Assembly (NCBI GenBank): GCA_017163975.1
Contig: JAFFSR010000246.1
Coordinates: 293,501 to 357,500 of the forward strand
Origin: Anastatus disparis
Lineage: Eukaryota > Arthropoda > Insecta > Hymenoptera > Eupelmidae
Length of the DNA stretch: 64,000 nucleotides
Direction: 5' to 3'
Below, in pieces: positions 1 through 8,352 of this stretch. Position 1 is the first letter of the stretch. The number at the start of each line of letters is the position of its first letter. A program made the translations under genes and the position numbers. The notes under the pieces are model-generated. The model saw only the letters and a list, made by a program, of their open reading frames with translations. It was not told the DNA's origin and did not search any database.

Positions 1-204
1 GAAAATAAAATGTTTACGAATCGACACCTTTTCGAACCAAAATTTGAATTTACACTTTTCTCAAGCAAAATCTTAATTGACACTTTTTTCGAGCAAAATC
101 TCAATTGGCAATAAAAAATTTGAATAATCAATATTCAAATTACGAATACCTTCTAAATAAAAGAGTTTTATTATTTATTATTTGAATAGTCTCACCCCTA
201 CTTC

Positions 205-590
205 AAAGCAATTGATCGGATGCAAAAAGATCCGTACAGCTCCCTACCATTCTCAGTCAAATGGTATGATTGAGAGATGGCACCGAACTCTCAACACAGC
301 TATAAAGTGTTGAACACAAACTGATGATCGGGCTAATAAACTACCGAGTACATTGGTTGGACTACGCCCTAACATAACAAATGATGCTGACGCGTGCCCA
401 GCAGATTTAGTTTATGGTATCAGTAGTTATAGGGGCACCATGAACCGTCAAAACAAACCCCCACTCCATCATCCCAAAGGTTATTGACCACTAGGTCAAT
501 GACCTCTGAGAAGGTGGAGTAAGAGTTTGTTAGGCATGGTACCCGAACAACTGGAGGGTCACTTACCCCCTCCTACAAAATTTAGAGTGG
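205..590 (+). pseudogene. Ty3/Gypsy-type integrase remnant
   Basis: The plus strand encodes the C-terminal part of a retroviral-type integrase core: a conserved stretch HSQSNGMIERWHRTL (about 248-292) that holds the catalytic Glu, then a degenerate leucine/proline-rich helix and a PADLVYG-like motif near 400-415, then an FVRH/LTPSYK-like tail near 520-575. In Ty3/Gypsy elements this domain inserts the cDNA into the chromosome. A TGA interrupts the frame at about 308 and frames shift later, so it is dead. No LTR, RT or protease is visible, so it is a scrap of an older copy. Confidence 0.75.
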
Positions 591-835
591 AGATGAAAAA
601 TATTTTATTCGATATTTCAAAACTATTAATTTTAAATTTAATGATATGTAATATGATCCTTTTTAATTATTTAAATAATAAAAACTTATATTTAATTATG
701 AAATATGAATTTAAAAGATTTTTATCTAATATTTTTAATTATTAAAATTATAAATTATATATTGAATCAGAAAATATAAAATTAACATATAAATTATTGT
801 GTATATGAAAGGTGGGGAGTTAAATAAAACATACA

Positions 836-1299
836 TCACAACGTCGCATTCATACATCTCATTACTGTGTACACATGATGAATAATAAATTCATATATGA
901 TTATAAATAAATCTTGTTTTCCTAAAATTAGATTCTTATTTTTTAATGATTCATCGAGATCATTTACAAAATTATCATTCATACTACACATTCTACTTTT
1001 TATATCGCTAGGATAATAGTATACATATTGAGATTCTCGTTTTCGTTCTAATACATTTTTCATATGAATTATCATTTCTTGTAATATATGATCTAAAGAT
1101 TTTGCAACAATATTCAAATATTGAATTCTATAATATATACATATCGATAATTCTTTCAGACGTTCAAATGTTACACGCTTAAATACTAACGATCGATTAT
1201 AGCGTTATGCTGCCAATAATTTTTCTTGCTATTCTGTTTTATTAAATATTCCAAGTCGTTATCAAAGGATTGCTCCAGACTTCTCTTTTGACCAGCCAT
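836..1299 (-). pseudogene. Small hypothetical gene in two overlapping frames
   Basis: An ATG at 1299 opens a 37-residue frame starting MAGQKRSLEQS and ending at 1186. A second frame, open from about 1205 down to 836, carries a lysine- and isoleucine-rich sequence (its first ATG is at 1117). The two overlap by about 20 nt, so they may be one gene of about 150 residues broken by a one-base indel near 1190-1205. No family is recognised. It follows the Polinton protease on the same strand and has its own TATA box about 80 nt upstream. It could be a Polinton accessory gene or unrelated. Confidence in a real gene is modest. Confidence 0.4.
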
Positions 1300-1378
1300 T
1301 TTGATTAGGTTTTGTTGCTTGTTACTGCTGTCACCGTCGATCACAACGAACTGTGGCTGGACCGAGTGGATGCCACTT

Positions 1379-1433
1379 CTTTTATACTGTAAAAATTGGT
1401 GGGGATGTCGTAAAAAGGTGGCGTGCAACCAAT
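1379..1433 (-). promoter_or_regulatory. TATA box with upstream CCAAT motif
   Basis: On the minus strand TATAAAAG lies at 1386-1379, about 80 nt before the ATG at 1299. An ATTGG (inverted CCAAT) lies at 1433-1429, about 45 nt upstream of the TATA box, and another ATTGG-containing stretch lies at 1394-1400 in the opposite orientation. This is the classical spacing for an RNA polymerase II core promoter with a short leader. It sits between the protease stop (1455) and the small frame, so it would drive only the latter. No transcription data support it. Confidence 0.45.
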
Positions 1434-1454
1434 CAGAGACAGTCAAGTATCAAA

Positions 1455-2423
1455 TTAAGCATAGCAAGTTTTTTCTACAAAATTCTTGACTATAGTATCA
1501 GTTTTTTGCAAATTCTGCAAGAAATTTTCCAAGGATTTTTTGAAACCCAATCCGATAGACATATAATACAGAAACATGATACAATGATGACCACAAATGT
1601 TGGAATATTCGCTTTGTAAGCGTTTATTATTCTATCTAAATTTTTTACAATTTTGATGAATACGTTGTAAATGTTGTAAAATTTGTGGTAGCTTACCAAG
1701 ACTATCAAAGTACACACCTGTGCCATACTTATAAACGTATATGGCAACCCAGTGCGCACCACGCTGGTTATAATTTTGCGTATTAAGCACGAACAAGGTC
1801 TCACTCAAATCAGAGGAATCCGATCCGCTGGATAAACGCCTACTGCGTAAAACTTGATCTGTATCAGATATCGCACAATCTCTTTTGAATTCATTGCGGA
1901 GAATATAGAAAAATTCTTCCAGAATCAGCGATTTTACGCTGGGGTTAAGTTTCAGTAGCCAATGTTTCAGATTAGCAACGTTATTAAGTGCACACACGTA
2001 ATTTGAATAAGGTGATTTTATGAAATGATGCATGCACTGCAAACTGCTGAAATTTAAATTTCTAAAAGCTGGACAATCTTGTTTTTCTAAATTTTCAATC
2101 TTACAGGTGGTGAGCTTGGAAAGTAGTTCAACCTTTTCTTGACCTCGCACGAAAATTCTACGACAATGTTTGCAAATATCTTCCAAATTTTTGTATAATC
2201 TTTTTATCGATACATCACTTTCGTACCACTCCAGACCATGATGATTCAGTGTCACCCTATTGTTCTGTCTCGAAGCATTTTTTGGTAAGCGTCTTAAATT
2301 ACAAGGAGACGCCACAATCCAATGAGCGATAAAGTTTTTATGAATAGCAAATATAGCCATCGCCTTTGGAATAAAACAATTTTTGTTGTCCTTTAAAAAC
2401 TTCACGTCAATCACCACATCCAT
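1455..2423 (-). pseudogene. Polinton adenovirus-type cysteine protease
   Basis: The frame starts at ATG 2423 (MDVVIDVKFL) and runs to TAA at 1455. The N-terminal half has an AHWIVASPC and HHGLEWYESDV region; the C-terminal half has the protease signature GAHWVAIYVY (catalytic His), YFDSLG (Asp) and, near 1580-1600, a CGHHC motif with the catalytic Cys. In Polintons and adenoviruses this thiol protease matures capsid proteins. One in-frame TAG at about 1629-1631 separates the His/Asp part from the Cys part, so the copy cannot make the complete enzyme without readthrough. It lies directly behind the capsid gene, in the same frame as its tail. Confidence 0.8.
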
Positions 2424-3696
2424 ACTGTTTGCTATGAAAGTTGCAATTCCAAGCAAATTGTCGTATTCAGCATAAATTTTGCAATTTACAGCGCCTTCTA
2501 ACGGGTCATCGAATCTAACATCGATTCGTACATTAACATTTTTTATCGAATTCTAATGACTATCAGGTGTCAAATCAAAAGCGTATAGGCAGTAAGCGTT
2601 CGGATAGTCTTCACGGGTAATCGAGTTGCCTGAATGCATAAAGTAAATACCTGTGCCGGAAAAAAAGTGTATGATAGGCATCAACGCACATTTTGTTTTT
2701 TTTTTTCAATCTGGCTGTAAGGGTTTCGATGGCACTTGCATTCCATCAATGTACAGACACAAAAAATTTATATTAAAATTCTTGAAATTAAACGGGTTAA
2801 GACTTTTATCTCCGTTGTAAGCTTTATTTTCAACAAAACCGAGTATAATTCTTTTTGGCAGTTGACCTAATATGATATTGTCGATCGTTTCCCCATGCAG
2901 ACCATTATGTAACGTAACAGCCTTAACTTCTACACGTGTCAGTGGATATTTTGCAGTAGTCTGCGACAGTAGTTTTTCGTGTGCCAGCACAAGTAAAGGG
3001 TATAATCTTACTCGACGCACAAAAAGCGTAGTCTCGGTAATATTTACTGTGCAAGCACCAGCGGGATCCATGAGACAAAAGCCCTCACGAGAACGCACGA
3101 GTTTCACTCTAACTTCAACACCACCCAGTAATAATTTGTCTTGATTGAAAACATCAGAATGTTAATGGCCGAGTAAATCAATCTTTTTGTCAATCATAAT
3201 TGCTTTACGCTGGCTGAGACCTGCATTACCACCTGTGGTATCGTCCATTTTCCCTGATGTATCATCGTACCATAATCCACTCGTTAAATGAGACTTTTGA
3301 GCTGTTGGGCCATAATTTAGTAATGTTTCAATGTAAGCTCTGTATGCATAAGCATTGTTTGGCGGTGAAACTGGTTGCTGATTGAATAGAACGTCAAATT
3401 GATTGAACAACGAATGCAAGAGATTATTTATTGATCCAACGTTTGGATCTTTAGGCGGTTCAGCACTAGTGCATGTTACACTTTCACTTACACTTAACTA
3501 GACTTGTGTGAGCCAAGTCTAGATACTCAGTGTTGCCAGGGATGGTAAATTCAATTGGTGATTGGTCGTTGAGAGAAGATGTCGGTTTGTACTGTACCCA
3601 GTAAGAGCCTTCAATTGCAGTCTGTGTCGAGGGTAATTCAAAGAGTGATAATTCTGACTTGATCGACTGACAAGATTCTTTATGCAACAACGCCAT
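2424..3696 (-). pseudogene. Polinton major capsid protein (F54H12.2-like)
   Basis: From ATG 3696 the product resembles the widespread F54H12.2-like proteins of animal genomes, which I take as the double jelly-roll major capsid protein of Polintons. Visible landmarks are LFELPSTQTAIEG near the start, YRAYIETLLNYGP at about 3320-3360, SGLWYDD, then SREGFCLMDPAG at about 3050-3090, and a C-terminal GNSITREDYPNAYCLYAF near 2580-2635. Breaks: a frameshift near 3460-3490, TAA near 3162, frameshifts in homopolymer runs near 2668 and 2700, and TAG near 2552. The original stop seems lost, because the frame runs into the protease gene. Assignment to the capsid family rests on recognition, not a search. 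Confidence 0.75.
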
Positions 3697-3705
3697 TTTG
3701 AAATT

Positions 3706-3866
3706 TTAATTTTCAAAAATATCTCTAGCTACACTTACTTTAATATTCTGCTTCTTCTTTTTATTCGCAACTTTACCACTTTTCGATCGTTAAGCCGCTG
3801 AGGTGTTTGTAGTACCAGGTTCACCACCAACCTTTTGGTTATTGAAAAAATCTTCAAACTCAGACA
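3706..3866 (-). pseudogene. Small acidic/basic Polinton protein
   Basis: ATG 3866 opens MSEFEDFFNNQKVGGEP, then an in-frame TAA near 3791 is followed in the same frame by a lysine-rich stretch (KVANKKKKQN) ending at TAA 3706, ten bases before the capsid ATG. The layout, a short gene with an acidic head and basic tail squeezed between two structural genes, suggests a small virion or nuclear protein, but I recognise no family. It is broken by one stop. Confidence 0.45.
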
Positions 3867-3883
3867 TTTTTTATCGAATGCGC

Positions 3884-4372
3884 TCAAAGTGAAGCGTTAC
3901 AGTCAGCGTACCATATTCGAATGGAATGGAAAATTCGGGTGTGCATATAAGTTGTACAATTTTCACCACATCGACATCTAGCCTGTACATAGCCACCAGC
4001 TCGGATTTCAAAATACAAATGATTTTTCACATTTTCGAGATTATTTATTTCTTCTAAGAGACTTTCAATATCACGATAAACACCAGGTTTAACTTGGGCA
4101 AACACCTCGGCCCTCTGTTGAGTCTCCTCTGTTTCTCGCAAAACATTCGCCACTTCACGTTTGGCTGTTTTAACAGAAATCACTTCCTCCCGCTTAACTA
4201 TTGATATATGCTGAAATGTGAGAGGTATTCGAATTTCCGTGAGTCCTACACACCAGTCGCCATAAAGATAAAAATTTTGTGATAATTGTGTTTTAAAATG
4301 TGTCACTACATTGTGTGGAAAGACAAACTTGCTGCTGTTGCTGGGTAAAACCATGTAAAATTCATCGTTCAT
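3884..4372 (-). CDS. Polinton minor-capsid-like protein, truncated
   Basis: The 162-residue frame starts MNDEFYMVLPSNSS and continues with GDWCVGLTEIRIPLTF at about residues 38-55. This FY-LPSNSS / GDW-VGL-EI signature is common at the start of a conserved Polinton and adintovirus protein that is probably the minor (penton-like) capsid subunit. The rest is a charged, helix-forming segment (EETQQRAEVF) and a Cys-rich stretch (CRCGENC). The expected jelly-roll region is missing, so the protein looks C-terminally truncated although the frame itself has no stop. It lies between the integrase and the small gene before the capsid. Confidence 0.6.
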   Translation of the reverse strand: MNDEFYMVLPSNSSKFVFPHNVVTHFKTQLSQNFYLYGDWCVGLTEIRIPLTFQHISIVKREEVISVKTAKREVANVLRETEETQQRAEVFAQVKPGVYRDIESLLEEINNLENVKNHLYFEIRAGGYVQARCRCGENCTTYMHTRIFHSIRIWYADCNASL

Positions 4373-4445
4373 CGTAAATTTTTTAAATCTTCAGTCGCTT
4401 TCCAGGAATTGAATTTTTCTGGATACCCCCTCAACTAACCGAATA

Positions 4446-5813
4446 TTATTTTTTTGACCCCCTACCTTTACTCTTCGAAACTTCATCAACCTCAAACGCT
4501 TCGCTATCTAAATACTTGCGCACTCTGCTCAACTATTCTTCGTAAAAATATTCGTCAATTTTTTCTCCATCAAGATCTGTCAAAGTATAGACGGGTGGTT
4601 GTTGTCTTGTGTCGACTCTTATGATTTTAAACAGCTCCAGAGTCCAGCCACCCTCGTATGCTTTCCTGAAGGCTGTCTTGGCACGACTGACACGAACCGG
4701 ATCACCAACGCTGTATTTAGCTACTCAGAATGGCTGTTTTTCGCTGTAACGCAACGTCAAATTTCGACGTACCACGTGAGCATTATATACGACTCGTTGT
4801 AACACGTCACAATTTTTTGCAAAACATCTATATAACGTCTTGTGCGCGAATGAGTAAAGTATCGCCAGATTCGACCTTTGAGAGTCCGAATAAAGCGTTC
4901 GGCAATGGGTGCCTTTATATCAGGGTCTCTGACGACACGATAGGTAATATGTTTCTTTTTTAGCACCTCTTGCATCTCTCGACCGAAAAATTCCTTACCT
5001 TCATCAGTCTGTAGGTAAATAGGATGTTCATCATTACATGGAGATAAAATTTTGTCTAATGCTACAGCGACACTTCAGCTGGTTTTGTCGAAAAAAGGCT
5101 CTGCTCAGGCGAACTTTGAAAGTGCATCAATGACAATGAGAACATAGCTATACCCATCATAGTAGGTTTTAAGAGTCAGCTGTATACCGACACAGTTACC
5201 TGTTTTACCAAATCTATTTAAAATTTATTTTTTATAAAAACTAATAGCTTAAGGCAGAAATAAAGAGATGGTTTCGATTCGTGTAATAGAAAGCAATATT
5301 TTCTCTGATAAGAATAATTTAATTCCACGGCTTTATTTTCAAGAAAAGTTGGAATAACTTGAAAATCCTATTATTTGACACTAATTTCTAATTTTTTAAG
5401 TTATTCCAACTTTTCTTAAAAACGAAGCAATAAAATTAATTCATACTAATCAAAGAAAATATTACATTTTATTAAACACATCGAAACCATCTCTCTATTT
5501 TTGCCTCTTGTTGCTAATTTTGGGAAAAAAGTCAATTTTTCAATTAGAAAAGGACAGAGATACAGCGGACTCTTAAGTGATCTACAATCTGCCAAGTCAG
5601 CTTCCCGTACTTCAAAGGGGCTGAACACGTTATAATGTCGACGAGAAAAACAATGCCTCACGAGTTTGTGTAAAGTATGTACATCCTGACTCTCCAACTA
5701 TCTGGCAATCGTATTGTTATTAAATTTTTTGGGTTTTGCGCGTTTCAGTAGATGAGCACCAGCATACGCTGATGTTGCAGAAAGATTATTATAATAATGC
5801 TCAAAATCGTCCG
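4446..5813 (-). pseudogene. Polinton rve integrase, split by a MITE
   Basis: The frame begins in or just after the end of the phospholipase gene (about 5813) with AYAGAHLLKRA and VHTLHKLVRHCF, reaches EVREADLADCRSL at about 5580-5620, resumes at 5172 with YYDGYSYVLIVIDALSKF (first catalytic Asp), then LQTDEGKEFFG (second Asp) and IAERFIRTLKGR (Glu). A C-terminal SH3/chromo-like segment VGDPVRVSR...YTLTDLDG runs to TAA 4446. It would insert the element's DNA into the host. Damage: a 400-bp MITE at 5173-5572, two TGA stops near 5064 and 5094, a TAG near 5701 and a TAG near 4535. The D-D-E residues themselves are still legible. Confidence 0.85.
5173..5572. mobile_element. TTAA-flanked MITE in the integrase
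   Basis: The insert is bounded by TTAA on both sides (5169-5172 and 5573-5576) and has terminal inverted repeats starting GAGTC-GCTGTAT. Its inner arms also pair: GTTATTCCAACTTTTCTT near 5400 matches the inverse near 5345-5362. A TTAA duplication is typical of piggyBac- or Kolobok-mobilised elements. The ends resemble another MITE at 51776-52156, notably a shared CTGTCCTTTTCTAAT segment. It carries no gene. Confidence 0.8.
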
Positions 5814-6316
5814 ACTACGTCGTCTTCTTCTTTTTTCTCTCCTTCTTTCTCATTGCTCCTCCTTCTCTTATAAACTAGCTTTTTCTCTCTCTTTCGTTGT
5901 CTTTCAAATGTATTTTTAATGCGTATTAAAAATTTATCAAACACAATTTTGCTGATCATACACAAAACAGTAATACCAGCTGCAGTCTTTTCATTGCCAT
6001 CCGCAGTCTCCGAGAGCATGCGTGAAAATGCTCGCTCAGCCAGCAGTCTGTCGGCTTTTATATGATTCGTTATTTTTTTATTTGAATATGAAATATCGTG
6101 CTCTAGACAGGCATTGTTAAGAGGATTTTTTCCTTTCTGACCACGTCTAAGACGCTCTTCGAGATGCGTGCCCGGGCCGAGAAACTGGTAGCCTGGTAGA
6201 TGCATTTCAAAGGGTACAACTAAAATCGATCGGTCTATAAAAGTACCAGTATTCTCCTCTTCCTCCTCTTCCATCCCCTCCATCACTTCCTTCCACGCTT
6301 TCACATACGGTTCCAT
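5801..6316 (-). CDS. Parvovirus-like phospholipase A2 domain protein
   Basis: This 171-residue frame has a secretory-PLA2-like core: LPGYQFLGPGTHLEERL (calcium loop, about residues 39-55) followed by NNACLEHDISYSNKK, with the catalytic His-Asp pair, at about residues 65-80. Such domains occur in parvovirus VP1 and in Polinton/adintovirus proteins, where they are thought to help the particle cross endosomal membranes by hydrolysing phospholipids. The N-terminus is very acidic (EEEEEE) and the C-terminus is a Lys/Arg/Glu-rich tail. The start at 6316 overlaps the end of the upstream gene by 16 nt. There is no internal stop, making it the best-preserved gene of the fossil. Confidence 0.8.
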   Translation of the reverse strand: MEPYVKAWKEVMEGMEEEEEENTGTFIDRSILVVPFEMHLPGYQFLGPGTHLEERLRRGQKGKNPLNNACLEHDISYSNKKITNHIKADRLLAERAFSRMLSETADGNEKTAAGITVLCMISKIVFDKFLIRIKNTFERQRKREKKLVYKRRRSNEKEGEKKEEDDVVGRF

Positions 6317-7128
6317 CTTAGCTGTTCGGTGCGACTTTTTTTTGCAGGAGTTGATGGCGTAGCTGCCAGCTCGCTATCAGCTTTTTTACGCTTTTTCGCA
6401 CTCTCGACTTCTTTCTCCTTTGCGTTCGTTTGACTAGTAGCTGTTGAAGTATAATAAACTTCGTTTTCTGACGACCACGACAGCAAAGACTCAGGGCTAT
6501 GAGATACAATCGTACGCCACTGTTGATCGTTACCAATGAATTCTCGAGGTATACTAACTTGTCACAAGACGCGTGCAAACTGTTTGTATCCGCGCGGTGG
6601 TGGTCTTTTTCTACTTCTCATAGCTTCGCTCACTAAATCGACAATATTAGTACCCTTGACAACAGCGCTATCTAGCTTGATTATACCACGACCATCCCAC
6701 TCAATATTACCAGCTTGCCGCAAATATCTATTGAGATGTCTAGCATTGTTTTAAAATTTCTGCGGTACCGACTCGACAAGATGTTCGTCGTCGATTTCAT
6801 CATTATTTTCTCTACTTATTGTCGTTTCCGTTTCTAATAATGTTTTCTCGTTTGAACGTATTATACCCCTACTCTCATCCTTTTCCTCCTCTTTTAGATG
6901 TAAGTAACGCTGCAAGATTTGCTGATATTGCCAAGATTTTTGGCGCTCATCACCCGCAGAATGTAAAATTTCATTTATTTCCTCGTCAAGGCGTGTCATG
7001 GCTGTACCAGGTGTCTGGACACTGAATAGTGGTGTTGTATGATTGGTAGTGGCTACGTCATGTTGCTGCTGCCGATTTTGCTCCAAGTACTCTTGCGGTA
7101 CTAAAATTATTTTTCTTGCGTACTCCAT
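6301..7128 (-). pseudogene. Polinton minor structural protein, unknown role
   Basis: ATG 7128 opens MEYARKIILVPQEYLEQN, followed by a helical region with QTPGTAMTRLDEEINEIL and QQILQRYLHLK. After an in-frame TAA (about 6752) the same frame continues with NIEWDGRGIIKLD, GTNIVDLVSEAM and RPPPRGYKQF, then a TGA near 6563 and a Ser/Lys/Thr-rich tail ending at 6301. Arthropod Polintons commonly carry a protein with these landmarks between the basic core protein and the phospholipase. Its function is not known to me; a structural or DNA-binding role is a guess. Two stops mean it is not functional. Confidence 0.6.
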
Positions 7129-7472
7129 GCCGATAAAACAGGTTTCACAATTAGCCGCAGTAAATATGCTGATTTTATCACCAATTTCCTTTTTACCTCT
7201 AAACTGCCTGGTTTAACGAGTTTTCGCAACATTGGTGCGACTTTTCGCAACATTGGTGCGACTTTTCGCAATAGTCTCTTATAATATTTGCTTAGTGGAA
7301 TATTTCCACATAAAATGTTTAAAGCACACTTGCAAATGTACGTTATAAGTTTGGAATTTGCTTCGCTTAATATGGCCTTGAGTTGAGAAAGTTCAATTTT
7401 ACACAAAACATGTAATTGAGTCCAGTACTTTTCAGGAATTGGTCTGCTACGACTACGTGTTACCGACTTCAT
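7107..7472 (-). CDS. pX-like basic hydrophobic Polinton protein
   Basis: The 121-residue frame has a helical middle with CKCALNILCGNIPLS at about residues 48-62, a basic stretch KRLLRKVAPML, and a hydrophobic end (SAYLLRLIVKPVL). Short basic/hydrophobic proteins of this design sit in the same place in other Polintons and resemble adenovirus core peptides, so a DNA-condensing or membrane role is inferred. A 21-bp unit at 7221-7262 is tandemly duplicated and repeats RKVAPML. It overlaps the next gene by 22 nt and abuts the ATPase frame at 7472. Confidence 0.6.
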   Translation of the reverse strand: MKSVTRSRSRPIPEKYWTQLHVLCKIELSQLKAILSEANSKLITYICKCALNILCGNIPLSKYYKRLLRKVAPMLRKVAPMLRKLVKPGSLEVKRKLVIKSAYLLRLIVKPVLSAWSTQEK

Positions 7473-7747
7473 TACAATCGCACAACTGGTAGATTATTCA
7501 AGCGCGCACCAGCTTTTATGGGCTTGGATCTAGGTACATAAACATACTGAGGTTTGTCGAACGGAAATATACAAGTACGAAATCTCACATTTTCAGGCGT
7601 AGCCTGTTTCAGATCTATGAACAAATAGCTGTGTGGCTGTGCTGTGGCATCAAGATATGCCTCTTGCAAAAGACGAGGCTCTTTGGGGCAGACTTGGCAC
7701 GCCAGATGATTTATTTGCGCTTGATCGCGTTGATTTTCAAATACCAC
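7472..7747 (-). pseudogene. C-terminal end of FtsK/A32-like packaging ATPase
   Basis: Only the last 90 or so residues remain: FENQRDQAQINHLACQVCP, then EAYLDATAQPHSYLFIDL and TPENVRFRTCIFP. These match the tail of the Polinton DNA-packaging ATPase (HerA/FtsK superfamily), including the sensor-like RDQ-QI segment. The Walker A and B parts should lie upstream (above 7747) but the sequence there is unrelated AT-rich DNA, so the gene and the element are truncated at that point. Confidence 0.6.
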
Positions 7748-8352
7748 GATGTAATTAGAGTTTGAAGAAAGGCTCTAGGGGGATAAGCATGTAAAAATTG
7801 CCCGCAGCGGTTTTGATAAACAGGCTTTTTCACTCGAAAGGTCATATAAAACAACTCTTTAGCCAAATTCTTAGACCTCTAGACCTCTCCTTTCACTATA
7901 TAACCTCAAAAACGTGATTTTTCGATTTTTTTTTATTTCTGACGCAATATTGCTTAAAACGATCTGAAAATTTGCATGCGGGAGTTTTTATAGACTCCGA
8001 ATATTCCTAATTTTTTTTTAAACTCTCTCGTTAAAAAATGAGAGATTATTTAGCTAAACTTTTAAACTATTTTTTTTTGTATTTTTTTCTGCTCTTTCGA
8101 ATGACGGAATCAGAATTATGAATTTCAAGGTGTGTCATACTCAAAAGTTGAGAAAAACAATTTTTATTGCATTTTTTACTATCTTTGGGGACTTGACCGC
8201 AAAAAACAGTGACTATGTAGGCGAAAAATAGTTTTTTACACATCGAAATGTGTTTTCAGATGCATTTGGATGCAGATCAAGTGCTTTAAAAATTACTATT
8301 ATTTTACTTATGACCATAATAGACAGCATATTACTTTGAACCCAGACATACT
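7748..8352. other. Non-coding AT-rich stretch
   Basis: No reading frame, repeat or RNA gene is evident. The sequence has long A and T runs, and it marks the abrupt end of the Polinton fragment at 7747. On the minus strand it is where the C-terminal exon of the neighbouring DDE transposase should be, but nothing coding is seen. Confidence 0.5.

Larger units (their letters stand above)
1455..7747 (-). mobile_element. Decayed Polinton/Maverick element
   Basis: Nine consecutive minus-strand reading frames correspond to the structural and integration block of a Polinton/Maverick (adintovirus-like) element: packaging ATPase end, pX-like basic protein, minor structural protein, phospholipase A2, rve integrase, minor-capsid-like protein, small protein, major capsid protein, adenovirus-type protease. 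Neighbouring frames touch or overlap (7472/7472, 7107/7128, 6301/6316), which is virus-like packing. DNA polymerase B and the long terminal inverted repeats are absent. The left part of the ATPase gene stops abruptly at 7747. Multiple stops and frameshifts in most genes mark it as an old fossil copy. Confidence 0.85.
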
